A DNA stretch of 64,000 nt from Neckera pumila. Taxonomy: Eukaryota > Streptophyta > Bryopsida > Hypnales > Neckeraceae. Where the stretch lies: positions 26,921,282 to 26,985,281 of the forward strand of contig OZ018409.1 of assembly GCA_963969595.1 (NCBI GenBank), in the 5' to 3' direction. Position 1 is the first letter of the stretch. The number at the start of each line of letters is the position of its first letter. Shown here one piece after another: positions 48,945-62,639 of the stretch. The translations under genes and the position numbers were made by a program. The notes under the pieces are model-generated. The model searched no databases. It was not told where the DNA came from and saw only the letters and a list, made by a program, of their open reading frames with translations.

Positions 48945-49587
48945 TTAACCCCTAAATGCCCAAGGCCTGTTTCGGGCTTCCTGGAATTTGCTCTAAATTG
49001 AACAAAATGCCAACATTTTGATAAGTTGTATCAACTTTTTTTTAATTGTAACTGTACAAATTCAAACTAGACATGTTAGAGATCTCATAGGAAAAGGAAA
49101 CATAGCAATATCACTTATGGAGTGAAAGATTATAATGTTTGACCATGAGGATGCTAAAACTGCAAAAATCTTTCAATCCTCTTTACACAAATTATATCTA
49201 AAAAGTTGGTGACCGAAAAAATATGAGGTTAAAGAGCCTAACTGATATAACTGCAATCAATTTACGACTTCTTAAAATCTACTCTACAATTTTTTTAAAT
49301 GAATTTTGAATGTGATTTTTTCTCCAAGATCTAGTGTATTTGAGGCTCATTTTCAAGAGCTCTCAACACTACGGGAAGTCAAAATTGCACTAGGTACCTT
49401 TGCACAAAATCTTGCATAGAAAAATCACTATCATTTATTTTTAAGATCAGATTTTGGTGCTAAAAGTAGACTTCAAGAAGAACTTTCTAAAAATATAAAC
49501 TACTAAAAATAGCAACTTGGTTAGGTTTTATTTAACTTGAGAGTTTTGCAAACACCAAATTTGGGTGCCTTGGGCATTTGGGGTTAA
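48945..49587. repeat. TTAA-ended element, copy d
   Basis: 643 bp. Its ends form an inverted repeat of about 20 bp: TTAACCCCTAAATGCCCAAG at the left and the inverse of it, CTTGGGCATTTGGGGTTAA, at the right. AT-rich interior with no ORF. Its right TTAA is shared with the next element. Confidence 0.75.
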
Positions 49588-50386
49588 TCCCTCCTATCAA
49601 AAACCACTTAGAACTATCACCATGTGATAGTTTGACCATGTAGATTGTAAGATATATGCATTTAAAGTGAAGAAAACAAGTTTTTTTGCACCTTGATTGA
49701 CTAGATTTTTTGGCTTTGAATCTTTTTTAGTCAACTTTTTTTTATTTTGTTTTTCTGCTTATTTATGTTAAGTAGTTGAGTTGAGAATCTACAAAAAAAT
49801 TAGGAAAAAAATCACTTAATTTTCACTCATTAAAAATTTGTTAAATAGAGGTGTGTTCAAGATTGAAGAAAAAACTAAATTGTAATTAGCTTTTAGATGG
49901 AATTGAATCCCAATAATCCCAATAGTGCGATTGTTCTAGCAATAAAATCTAACCTTGTCTAAAAATTGTTTTTGAAGTATTCTAAAAATTGCATTAAAAA
50001 ATGAATTCTACAAGTTATTTTTTCAAGAAGATGCTCAAATTGCCCAAAAAATTAAGACTATCTATAACTTTCTCATTATTTTTCTATAATTGAATGAAAC
50101 AAAGCTTCACATGAGACCAAAGTATAATCTTTGAGAAAGAAATTTGAAAAAAAATTATTTTCTTTTTGTAAATTTTTTTGTGCTGCCCGTCCAACTCCGT
50201 TATTGCTTATTATGCCATAACTTTTGCTCCCGGCATCAATTAAAATAAAACTAATATATTCACAAAGCTCTTGCAGAAATACACAACCTCAAAAAATTCC
50301 AAAAATATCACTAAAAATTGAGGCAATAGGAACTTGGCTGAACTCAAATTGTCCCTCAAAGGGATAAATAGTCCTTTAGGGGTTAA
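49584..50386. repeat. TTAA-ended element, copy e
   Basis: About 803 bp from the shared TTAA to GTCCTTTAGGGGTTAA. The left terminus (TTAATCCCTCC) is degenerate. The interior is related in inverse orientation to the element at 33613-34847. Confidence 0.5.
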
Positions 50387-52426
50387 TATGAAGTTATACT
50401 ACTTCATTGTTGTCAAACCGACCCCTGCAGATTCTTGCAGCCTAACATACTACAGTAGTACTAGAGTATTTTCAATAGAGCTATCAGGTAAGTAACGCAA
50501 ACATAGAATGAAGAGGGTATGTTTGAAACACCTAAAACCGTCAAAATAAGCAATTTAGAGTAGTTGGAGGCACCCTTTCTTTAAAATGATAATTTTGTGG
50601 TATTAGCAATTGAAAATAATGAATTAAAAAAAAAATAGATTTTTTGGATATGGCATATAAATTCTATGAATTTTTGACATGGGGATTTGTAGAGCACTGA
50701 AATTGTCACATAGCTGGACATGATTCTAAAATTTGACAAAAGAAGCAATCAACTAATCATTGTTAAATAAAGGGACGGTTTAATGACACTTTGGAAGGAT
50801 ACATTTAGTAGAAGTCTAGGGTATATGAATGGATATACAGATGATTATGGATGTTTTCATCTTACGAGATTCAAAACTCAACACCAAGGTTTGGATCAAA
50901 TCGTCTATTTGGAGTCTTGGATTGGTGGATATTCCACATGAAATGTAAGGTAGAACCACCCATTCCCAATCACGGAGCCATGCCCAATTTGCAAGGTACC
51001 ACTATTTCCAGTGGCAAGGCTGAAAACAAATTTCAATCAAAGTTTGGAATGTTTTTTTTTTTCCTTTCAAAGTTGGAACTAATAAGGTTATGACACATGT
51101 CCCAAAGTGCACAAGAAATAGTGAGCAAGAAAATAGGAAGTAGTGAGTGGCAAAGTAGTTCTTTTATAACCGAAATAAAAGACTCTAGACATTGGCTATG
51201 GATTTGGAACACTTTTCGACTCCCAAACTTCATAGTAATATCAATTTTAGGAATAAAATTATGAAAAATTGGAAATCCCAATATTTCTTATTGTCCTACA
51301 TAGGAGAAATTTCCATTGCCCCTTACTCCTCTTCATCTATTTGAAATTCCTTATTTGATTGGATATGGATACCTCGACCTTAATGTTGCATGAAATACTA
51401 TGTCAGATATATATCCCACTAATAGGTACCCTTGAACCATCCAAAATATATCCATGGTGAATTTTGTTAAAATGGCGATATTCAATACGCCATTTTCAGA
51501 CCGTGCAGTCTAAACCATCTAAGACAAGTATAGATTTCAAACTGCAGATGATTGCAAGAAACTTTTGCTGATTTTGTTGTGCTGTATAATATTCATGCTT
51601 TTTATTTCTAGAGTACTTTAAAATTTAAAAAAAATAATAATTAAAAAAGATTGTGGCTAATGTATATATCTATAAGATGAAGGTAACTGCAAAAAAATCA
51701 CAGAAAAATTCTCTAAGTCGGAGAACTAGAAAAGTGCCAAATTATAAGAATATATATACTTTGATGTTTTAGTTAGTAGAAAATAGGAAAAAAAATTTAA
51801 AAATTAAAATTTGGCATTTGTAGTAACTTTATGAAAAAATAGTCATTCACCAAAAAGAACTGCCAAAATAATTTCATAGATGTTTCAAAAAGCAAGTAGA
51901 AAGAGGCTCCTTTTGTGGACTTCTACACAACACATAATTAATTATTTTTAAAAATCCTTTAAATAGTAGCTGAAAGTATACAACAAGACCATCTCATCCA
52001 AATTTCAGCTCCAAATTTGTTTCTTTGGGTACTACTTTGTTCAAAAAATCTCCAAATTGACAAGTGTGATATAAAATTGGGGGCTATTTTTGGAGAGTAA
52101 ACATTTTTTGAAAACTCCAAATTTTTTTGTAAAGGTGTATAATAGTCATGAGTACCTTACCTATAAATTTTGAGTTATTTAAAGCCAAAACGCAAAAGTT
52201 ATAGCCAAAAAGCAAATAAATATGCAAAGTGTGATGCAAAATAGAACAAATGTTTCTTGCAATCACCCCTACTCTGTCTAAATTGTAAAAGTGCCAAAGT
52301 TGCGGAATAATTGCTATTTTAACAAAATTTTCCATATATGAAAACTGAATACCTCATAGCACTTTTTGAATGAGCAGGGAATTCAATCTACTTCATCCAT
52401 CAATCATGTCATAGTGTCTAAATTGC
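50387..52426. other. AT-rich intergenic with a possible further inverted-repeat element
   Basis: No gene. 'gaattttgttaaaatggcgat' near 51470 is mirrored by 'attgctattttaacaaaatttt' near 52312, so an element of about 870 bp with inverted ends may lie between. The ORFs of 80-83 codons near 50851-51281 and 52084-52335 have no recognised product. Confidence 0.3.
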
Positions 52427-52994
52427 TTTATCCTAAAGTACCAAATGATTGTTGAATGCATGCAGGTAACTTTGGGTAGGTGCATATGAAGTCATTATTT
52501 AATGGATGTTAATAAAATTTTGTCACAAGGTATAAAATATATTTCTTTAATGGGAATATAATTTTCTTCTAATCGGGTGCCCGAATCAAAAGTTATGCAA
52601 CCCTAAAAATTGGGCAATCTAGACAGCTTCGGGTAGTATATGCAAACTCCTCCAATAATTTGAAAAGTTTGCAGTTATATAATTTACATGATATAAGATG
52701 CAAATGTAAAAAATAAATCCATATATAGTGTAAAATTTTTAGTTAAAGTCTGTTGAGCCTATTGGGCAAGGTTAAATTTTTTTTTTTCACTTCACTCTAA
52801 TGTTATAATCTTTCAATCTCTATAGTCAAAGTTTTTGAAATTTTTTCCACACATTCTTAGAAAAATCTAGTACAAATATGTACAGATAAATTTTGAAAAA
52901 AAACTATTTTTTTTTCATTTTTTTCTTGTTGCCCTCAAAAATTCTAGTTTTTAAGTATTTTTACCCAACATGTGCCTCAATCCTCAAGGATTAA
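52427..52994. repeat. TTAA-family element, copy f
   Basis: 568 bp, homologous along its length to 40912-41482. The left end is degenerate (TTTATCCTAAAG) and the right end reads CCTCAAGGATTAA. No ORF. Confidence 0.65.
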
Positions 52995-54094
52995 CTGCCA
53001 TCAAGAAACCCTCATTGCCATCTCATTGTCATCTCACTGAGAACTTGAACATGCCTTTATTGTCACCCATTTCTAATCTTCCACCACTACCTTAACCTCT
53101 TTTTATATATTCTATAAACCACTTGCAAAATAAAATAGTTTGTCACAAAAAATAGATATAGTGAATTATAAATTAATATTAAATAGATAATCATGAAAAT
53201 AATTGTCTATTTGTGAAGACAATGTTGATCAGATTTCAACAAAAGAACTAGCTTGAAATCGTCTACAATGTTTAAAAGTGCACATGCTAGGAGCTCTACA
53301 ATTTTTGCATGAACATCGAGAACATAAAATAATATAATTTTAGATTCTCCTTGGTAGGTACATGCCTACCTACTGTGGAAATAAATCTTAGAGATTTCAC
53401 CTCTAGATTCCACTATGGACATAAGACCATAGGAATTCGGAATCCGCTTGCCTTAGAACCTCTCTTCATTCAAAGATTTCTTGTTGGAGGTGACTAATGA
53501 ATTTTGAAAACAAAGATAGTACACCAAACTTTCAATTGTATTTTGTAAATTAAGGTAGAAAAATCACAAAATATAGACCCTTTTTTTGCGGATTCTATGC
53601 ATGAGTAAATGCTTATACATGCTTCAAAATGGAATATTACAATAGAACGTGCAATACACTGATTTTTTATGCATCCTTCATTGAGCTGTAAAAATTTGAA
53701 AAAATTACAGGGCACACTATGTACACAAAATAGTGAAATTGGGTTGCCTTATTAATTAGGTTGAAGAAGTTAGCTCATGAGCCACTGCTTGTCCGTATAG
53801 AGACGCATGCACTTCTCTAAACTCAAGCCATGAACAGTGCACCAACTCATACAACACACATAGTTCCTTCATTACTGCATTCTTCTTATAATGACTGTAC
53901 ATATTTAATTAGTGTTGGATGTCGAGAAATTAGTATGGGACAACCTAATTTCACTATTTTGTGTACTATACATACCTCAATTCACCTAATTTTCCAACCT
54001 TAGCAAATCATTCTTCCATACCCTTAATCTAGACCTTACGGAGAAAACTGTATCACATCCACATCATATCTTGTTGGCCAACACCCTAAAAGAT
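52995..54094. other. AT-rich intergenic, no gene seen
   Basis: An inverted pair 'tagtacacaaaatagtgaaatt' (about 53718) and 'aatttcactattttgtgtacta' (about 53947) flanks about 210 bp and may mark a small foldback. Otherwise nothing was recognised. Confidence 0.35.
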
Positions 54095-54694
54095 TTAACC
54101 CTAAAAGGCCACACATCCAAAAAGTGTATGTGCCTTAGTCAACCTCAATTGTAACTTTAAAAATAACTCCTTTTGGAATTTGATTTAAACTAAGAAAAAG
54201 AAGCTTGACAAGTTTTGTTTTCACTCCGATTCAAAATTTTGAAAACTATCAAAAATTGAAAAAGTTATTGCAATTGAAAGCTCCAATCTAAATAACCTAG
54301 TACAAGGTGTTTTTCATTCATTTATAGTAAAAACTACAGATCATTCTAATATATATTGTAATTGATATAATTTGATTCCAACCTTTAGCTTTAAAAATTA
54401 TCAAAAAATATCAAAATTTTATATATCTATTAAATAAATGGATAAATTTGGTTTGGTAGTTGAATTGGATTTTGAGGTCTTTGTTGTGGCTATATTAGGT
54501 ATAAAAAATAAAATAACCAATTGAAAACTTTTCACACTAATCTTCATTGCTACTTGAAATCTCACAATGATATATAATTCAGAGTTTCAACTGATGAAAA
54601 TATAAGATTTTTGTTTGAACACAATTTCAAAACCTAAATTTAGCTCAAAAAAAATTTGACCATTTCACAATGGATCAAGTCCTTTAGAGGTTTA
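54095..54694. repeat. TTAA-ended element, copy m (tentative)
   Basis: About 600 bp, starting TTAACCCTAAAAGGCC and ending CCTTTAGAGGTTTA. AT-rich with no ORF. The right TTAA has become TTTA. Confidence 0.45.
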
Positions 54695-55003
54695 GGCACT
54701 TCCACCTTAACTTTCTTTAGCCTATCCAATCAAGCAATGAGTATGTATAGTTGCGTAAAATCTATAATTTCTAACTAAAACATTGCCCTTCATAAATGAT
54801 TTCAAAAAATAAGTTTCAAACCCCTAGAAGATTTATAATTATTTTATTTTTTTATCAAAAAACACTTCCAATTTCCAAATTACCATTTCTAATGCAAAGA
54901 GCTACAATGAAAGCAAAAATACTAGTAAGATATTAGTATTCAAAGTGAAAATAAAGTTTTTCTGAACCTAAAAATTCTACGTTTTCAAACTTTAAATCAC
55001 CTT

Positions 55004-55904
55004 TTAACCCCTCAAGGCCTAGCTAACAACTTTTTGACAATGGAGGTTTTTAATGAATTGTCCCACTTTGATATTTTTTTGCACATAGATGTATTTTAAT
55101 TCTAACTGTACAAAGTAAAGACAAATTTATCTAGTATGCATAGAATTAATTGTGGAAAATATTGACTGTTGAATTTTTGGATTATAACAATTTTGGATGA
55201 TCAACTTTCTAAGCAAAAAATGTAGTTTTGGAAGAAGAAAAATCATAAAAAGATGAATAATATTTTTCCCCTGCCCCCAAAAAATTAGATTAGAATCTAA
55301 GGTAAAAGTAGTATTTTTTACTTTAGAAAATGAGAAATAAAAAACTGTCTCAAATTTGTACACATTTTCAGATAAAAGTAATAGAAAGCCAAAATTGACA
55401 AATTGGACCCTACAAAATTTAAAAAGATTTATAAATGTGTCAAATTTTGAAATTTAACAATTCATATTATCAACATATTGTTTGGAACATCTTCAAAAAA
55501 TTTGGAATCATTCTAATTAATTTGTATTCTTAAGCACACCAAATTAAACATTGTATTTTTAAAATTGCTAAAAATTCAAATTCAAATTTTTTTCTCTAGA
55601 TGCATTTTGTTTATGTAGAATGAAGACTAGAAATGTTCAAGAAAATGTTTTTTTTCCATCCCTACTATTCTTGAAAAAGTTAAATTTGCTTCCTTTTCTA
55701 TTAGCCTACATTTTCTGAATTTATTTTTAAATACTTTCTACTTTGAAATTTTGAAAATCAGAAAATGCAGAAAAGTATGTTAACTGTTGTTATTCTACAA
55801 AATCCTACTTCACAAAATATTGAGATTTGTTTCACCCTACCGAGAATTTGCCATTGAAAAATTGAAGAGGTTACATTGTGTCCTCTTAGCCTTTGAGGGG
55901 TCAA
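55004..55904. repeat. TTAA-ended element, copy g
   Basis: 901 bp, starting TTAACCCCTCAAGGCCTAGC and ending GCCTTTGAGGGGTCAA. The terminal 14-16 bp are inverted repeats of each other. No ORF. Confidence 0.65.
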
Positions 55905-55968
55905 TTTGAAGTTTTTGCACTACAAAGTTTTGAGGTTTGAATCTTCATAATAGAGCATTGTGTTTAGT

Positions 55969-56900
55969 TTAACCCCTAAAGGATTTTGACTATATTTTCA
56001 CCAAAAACGCTCCAAAATTGCCATTTCTAATACAGGTACCAATTTTAGAAGAAAAAAAAGTTGGGCACATGTAACCATAAGATATTGCAATGGGCTGGAT
56101 TGAAAAGATGTAGAAAAAATTTCAGAACTTTCTACCTTGCAGCTTGCAAGATATTAGTGTTTGAATTGAGAAAAATCCTATTCTTGTCTCTGCAAAAAAT
56201 CGAGCAGCTGCACTTGACAAGGTCACATTTGTATGGAAAAATGTCCAAAATGGTGGTGACTCTTTGGATCCATTTTTGAAGTCAAGTTGGCTATATGCTT
56301 GAAAATTTTGAGATCATTTAGAATTGTACAACATATAGGGAAAAAATAATAAATAGAGAGAAGTAGATAATGATTCAAAACACTAAGTTGTTAAAAATTT
56401 GATTATGGAATTGAAAAATGCCAATCCCTATGGTTGTAAAGTTGTAATAAACAATCTACACCCAATGTTGTCATTTTTTTTCAAAAATATTGAAAATTGA
56501 GTTAAATAAAGGACTTCAAAGTTTCTTTTAGAGTAGAGAGTCCATAACTACCCGCAAACTAAAACTCCTCCTAATTTTCATCTCATTAATCAAAATGGAA
56601 TGATTCAAAGCTTTCCATATATATATAAATTTAGAGAACCAATTTCCAATTTTTAATTTTTTTAAAAATGATTTTTAAAGAATTTGTTTGAGCTGCCCGC
56701 TGAGCATTGAAAATCACATATCATACAATAACTTTTTAACCATGCTGTCAAAAGTTATGAAAATTGTTGCGCTTTAAAGCTACTCCTTGGGAAAATATTT
56801 TGTGATGATTTCAAAGAAAACAAACAAAAACTCCGGTCATAGTGAGCTGCCTAAAAATGCTATATTCTCAAAATAGCATGTTCGGTGCTTTAGGAATTAA
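55969..56900. repeat. TTAA-ended element, copy h
   Basis: 932 bp, starting TTAACCCCTAAAGG and ending GGTGCTTTAGGAATTAA. It matches the equally long element at 426-1357 over most of its length, and its right half also matches 6967-7449. No ORF over 72 codons, and none has a recognised product. Confidence 0.75.
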
Positions 56901-58793
56901 TTTAGTTTTCTTTGGAAAAAAGCAAGTTGATTTTCACCCTCTAAATTTTTTATTAAATAGAAATAAATACAAGATAGAAGGATAAATGAAATCACAAATA
57001 CTACAATGGAATTGAAACATGTCAATCTTAATGGTGAGATTTTTTTAACACACAATGGAACTTTTTGTTTTGAAACATTGTAAATATTGAGCTCAAAAAC
57101 AAATCCCATATAATATTCTTTCAAAAAGATGCCTTGATTGCCCAAAAAACAAGGCTCATTATAACTTTCACATGCCTAATCTAAATTGAATGAATCAAGG
57201 ATTTTCAAGTAGGCATGAGTACATCTATAAGGACAACTTACAAATACATTAAAATTGTAATTTTCCAACTTTTGGGGGTCAAAGTTGAGCATTTTGAGCA
57301 TATGAAGGCGTAACTTTTTTGACCGAGCAATGATTGAAATAAAAATTATGTATCCAAAAAGAAAATACATTATTTTACCTCCAAGTAAAGTTGAAAAATA
57401 ATTGTAGAATTGGCCACCACAGGAACCTATCTAAATTTCTTAAAGACCTATTTCTGGGATTTATATATTTAGGAACCAAAATAAAATATTAAAAAAAATA
57501 CAATATATAGAATTTACTATTTTCAATTGATTGGAAAAAAATTTATGTGAAAAACTACTATTCACTATTGATTATTAAAAGGATATCCTCTCATTTTGAA
57601 AAGATTGCGTCTTTCTGGACTCTAATTTTTATCAATTCAAACATTAGGGATACAGAATAAGAGATGTGGAGTTTGAAAGTTGATGGTGAGCTCATCTAGT
57701 TTTAAAAGTTGTATAAGAAACAAAGTAAATTAGAGTGAAAAATATGAATTGCTTGTGCCATTTATTGCATTTTTAAAATAAAAACAAGGGATTTTAATAC
57801 TTTTTGAATTAAACTATGAGAATATATTTAGAACATTACAAATACCATATTTCCAAAAGTTATGTACAAAATAGGACATTAGAAAATTTTAAAACTTGCT
57901 ACTACTGACTTGTAAGCCTTTCTGTAATAACCTAGAAATTGGCACAATTAGCTAGCTTTGACCTAGCATAAATTATGGACAATCATTTCAAATATCTTGA
58001 ACTTCACTTCAATGTAGACCAACTTTTCAAATATTCGCATATAAATTTTCACCCAAGTTTAAGATACTATCCAACTTTGATGGACATTTTTCCAAATAGT
58101 AACTTTTAATCTTTCCCAAATTAATGTAGATTTGACTTGGAATATGTGACCGGCAATCACTTCAAATGTCTGAATCATCACCACAATGTAAATCAACTAG
58201 TTAAATACTCATAAATCAATTATCACTTAAATTTAAGATCCTATTCAACATTGGTGAATCTTTTTTTACTACTGACTTCTTGCCAAGTTATGACCTATTG
58301 ACCTCCACACCTTGATTGAATTTTGTGCATAGCCAATACATCAGCGGTGCTAGATTGTGAGCCTGTGAGCGTTGAGCGAGAATTATGTGAGCATTGAATT
58401 TTGAATTTTGAATTTTTTAGAAATGTCAATAATATTTTTTAAAATAGATAATATTTTCAAAATAAGGATGAAATTTTATATTTTTAGTAAATTATAGTAC
58501 CTAGTACCATGCACCTATCACTGTGGACCTATTACCGTTGTTATGCACATCAGGTGAAATTTTTAATTTTTATTAGCTTTGGAAGTATTAGAAATATATA
58601 TTATGAAGGCTAAGAATTAGAGTCCAGTAAAATTCGTATTCAGATTGGAAATAGGCTGTATTGAATGCATCGGCAAATTACAATATTTGTCCAAATAGAG
58701 AATGATACTTCTAAAGCTCTATATCTAATTCCAATCTATATAAATATAAATCTTCCAATGTCAAACAAAAATCAATCTAAGATTATTGGTCTT
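56901..58793. other. AT-rich intergenic, downstream of the SWIM/MULE gene
   Basis: No gene. A stretch at about 57000-57180 is related to parts of the elements at 33613 and 49584. 'ttgaattttgaatttt' recurs at about 58397 here and at about 63172 beyond the other end of the MULE-like gene. Confidence 0.35.
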
Positions 58794-61700
58794 CTAGGCA
58801 TGTTGAAGATTCTCGCCTGGAACCTTGATGATACTTGCTTTACTGAGAAGGAGCTTCACTTCATTGAAGCTGAAGCTTGGAGAATGTATAAACTTCTCAT
58901 CTATTGGATTCATTTTGCACAAGTAACGGAATAAGTAGTAAAGATGTTTACAATTTACGTACTGATGGCGGCCACCAATCGCTGAGATTGCCATGTCTAC
59001 AAAATCAGGGCAAGTACATTTGGGATACATGCCAAGTGTGATGCAATAAATCTTTTGCGTAGGCTGAGTTCCCGATTGCAGGGAGATGATTGCTTCAAGT
59101 CCGGGGAAGGGGAGCATGGTTACTTCCAAGATCATTCCTTTGACATTTCCAGCACTCTCCCATTTATTGCAATGCTCTGTAGTAGGAGCATTTGCAATAT
59201 GTCGTATAGCTTTGCTCCTTCGAGTTGTTGGATATGTGTTTGCATGCAAAGGACTAGGCTGATCGTAAAGAATTGCCTTGAAAACATTTGACATTGTAAA
59301 CAAACATCGAGGTGACATAGGTGGTTGCCATTGGAGTTGAAAGCCGGCCTACTGCAAAAGTATTGTTTCTTAGCGAGTCAAGCTGGTGCTAGTTAGTACA
59401 AGCTACACATCTGGAACCTGGGGCCAATCAATTACCCATGTACGTTTAGAGCCTCGAACAGATTGCTCAATATCATTTGGACAAAACCAGAAATCTGTCA
59501 CAATCTCCTTGTTTCCGCCCCATTGTTTCTTTCCACCACGGTATGTCGGAGCTGGAGTGCCTTTAGATCCCTTTGCAATTCGAGCCTCACAACAGATGTT
59601 TGATCCTTGTTGTTGGGCGTGACATTTGCAGCTTGACTTGTGGAACAATCTTGCAATATGCCATTGCGAAGTGTCACAATCACTCTCCATTGCAGTCGTG
59701 TCATGCGTCACATGTATAGAGTTAACCAGTGGATCTGCTTCATTCAAGGCCATGTCAAGTATACATGTAGATTGTGTTTGCACTCGTGCCGAGAAAAATT
59801 AACCTTGTCCGGGTGATGGGAGTCACCATCTGAATCAATGGGAAGGTCAAGCATGCGCTTACTACTACCAAAAACCTCTTCTCCTTCCAAATGTGGAACA
59901 CGTGTTCCACCATGAGCCAGTCCAGGACGGTGATTCAATGCCTCCGCAATCTTCTTTGGATCGTTGTTGCATCTAGTACCTCTCAACTTCGACTCCTCTT
60001 TTGATGGCCTTGACCTTGATGTTGTGCCATTCAAGAATGCTCGATAATTTGTCATTTGTTGGAAGGCTCGAATGTAGTCATTACTAGTGGCAGCAAACAA
60101 ATCATTACCTCGATTACCGGATTGTTGCAACCATTTGTTATGAACGGTTTCCGATAAGTTGCATGATGGCATGTCCGCCATCTCTTCAAGACTCAACCCC
60201 TGGAAGAACAAAAATGCATAGTTTAGTCCAGAATTCCACCACTGAAAACAAAAATATCACCAAATTTTTTCATTTGAGGCTACTACTGATTTCACCTCTA
60301 AAGTATAAGGCAAAGTCATCCCTCGGCGCCAAGGAATAAGTCAACTACTCCTTATAATGATTAGAATCTTATTTATAAAAGACTTTTCTATTATTGGAAA
60401 AATAATTGTAAAATAGAAGTGGTCTTATAGAAAAGACATTATCAAAGAAATGACATTGAATAACTTACCATTTGCATGAAGCTGCCCCATTGGCGATATT
60501 GGAAGTGCCAAAATGCAAGCCACAATTCTAATTCACGTAGAGCCTCCTCTGAGGCTGCTCCGGATGATAGCCACCAAGAACGAATTGCCAAATAACGTAT
60601 TTCAGCTTCTTTGATAGTCTTGGAATCTTTATATTGCTTACAAAGACGAGTATGTTGGTGCTGCAGGTTCGGTTTGATGAGCTTCTGTGTATGGCGATGC
60701 AAGGAAGTACTCTTGTGCAAGAGGCATGTTCGCTCACGGTTCACCATTTCTATTTTGGGATCTCCCAAACCGTATACAATGCGAACGGCATTCCAATTCA
60801 TTTGTGCACTATCAGCCATGAAGCCTTTGAAGTTCGGATTCTGTACGCCGTTACGTCTCATGACATCATTCAATGACCTCCACATAATACTTTGAACCTT
60901 TGTGTCCTCCGATTGCATATCACAAACAGCAATTGTCATGACCTTCCTACAATCTGTGTCATAGACATGGCATGCCATGGTTGTCCAATCCTTCATGCGT
61001 TCTACATGGTCAAACATGAGCCATGCGTTCTCAAGATCTCCACCCGGTTGCATTTGTTTCACCAAGTCCACTCCACTACCAGGCCCTTCTACCGATATTT
61101 TAAACAAATATACCTTTTCTTTTCCTTGACCTGGAAAGACGTTGTCATAAATATACTCAAACTTCAGATTCCGTTTCATATTCATGATGCTATCTATGAC
61201 CCCACCTTTGCCAGTGATATGAAAAGAGGTAATAATGTTACGGATGTTAGGAGAACTAAGTACCTGAAATCTATTCATGACATCTTCTAACAACTTTCCT
61301 TGTAGCATCTCCTTAGGGCCTTCACCATTGTGTATAAGGTGGTTGTTCAAAAATTGCTTACTAGTTGCCAGGGCGATGGCTGAGTTAGTGGCAGAAGGGG
61401 TTCTTGCAACTTTGCCTGCAATGAGACCGGAAATAGTATCTAAAGACTCTCTACATGTTCTAGAAGCCACAGGATGCATGTGATAACCTAGATGAATGCA
61501 AGCTCTGGTCACCACTGCAATATTATTAAAAATGTAATATATTCTAGCATCACAAACACTAACACAATGTGGCGGTTGTTTGCATATTTTGCAGAGAAGA
61601 CTGCAATCCTTTGGAGGATTAGCACCAACATGGAATGGAGCACTAGTATAACCACACCACTCTTTCTCATTGCGCTTGGCAAACTGCTTTAAGTACTCAT

Positions 61701-62627
61701 ACTCATTGTTATTATATACTAGATGTCTAGCACAAGAGGACTTCCTAAACTTTAAGCCATCTTGGTTGTGGATGTTGGATGTCATGGTATGACACCAAGC
61801 ATGACCATCATATCGTTTATCCATTCCCTGTAGATTTCCACCAGCACATGGCGAAGATGAAATACGAAGAGAAGGCAACTCAAATACTATGTCTCCATCA
61901 AAGTCTGGGGGAAGATACTACACTTTCTGGTGAATCACTGAATCGTAATCTAATGCAGCAACTTCATTTCGAGATCCCCGAATTGATGCTAGCTTCTTTA
62001 GGCAACCAACGATACTTAGCAATTTTACACTATTTGGATATGTTGGTGGGCATGAGTGAGTGGATAGGGAAGGACTACACGATGGCACGCGATCTATACT
62101 AGAAGATGTTTTGAGGACATCATCGGGCATCGTACTACATAATGTTGCTTGAATACTTGGCTGGCTAGGGGACTCTTCCTCAGACTCACTTGATAAATTA
62201 ATGATAGAATTACAGACTTCTTGTGTTACACTTAGAAGTTGAATGGGAATACTAGCAATCGTAATGTGCTCATGTTCTGTTGAATTCCTAATATTGTGCC
62301 GAGCAGGAGGCATATCCACAGTGGAATGGTCTGACTGTCGAGGAAAAATCTTCGTGGAAGTACCCCTCACAAGTAAAGACAATCCATACGCTCTATAACG
62401 ACCTTGACGAAGGTGCCAAATGTGACCACCCTGGAGTTCTAACTTCACCATATGGACGTATTCCTTCATTTGCCCTGACTCAGACATGACTTCTTCTTCA
62501 ACATATATGTTAGACTGGACAAAACCGAAGCAGACATGAAGAAGGTGTAAAGACACTACAGCATTTCCCTTGAGCCAAGTGGGAGAACAAGTGGAATCTC
62601 GTGGCCATCTACTCGAATGGAGGCCAT
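58794..62627 (-). pseudogene. Mutator-like (MULE) transposase-type gene with SWIM zinc finger, damaged
   Basis: Coding pieces on the minus strand: an N-terminal segment from ATG 62627 (MASIRVDGHEIPL), a large exon to 60469, a GT-AG intron (60468-60200), a second exon (60199-59418), a 69-bp intron, and a C-terminal exon (59348-58794). The large exon has a MULE/RNase-H-like region: TIAVCD, FKGFMADSAQMNWNAVR and ERTCLLH supply the Asp, Asp and Cys/His landmarks. It is followed by the WLAFWHFQYRQWGSFMQM block. The last exon has a SWIM finger: CTC at about 59018 and CKH at about 58948. Lesions: one base missing near 62567 (a G run), an in-frame TAG at 61918-61920, and one base missing in a five-A run (plus strand) at 59794-59798. 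Proteins of this type occur as dispersed multicopy families in plants. Terminal repeats were not found. Confidence 0.75.
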
Positions 62628-62639
62628 TGAGAAAATAAT

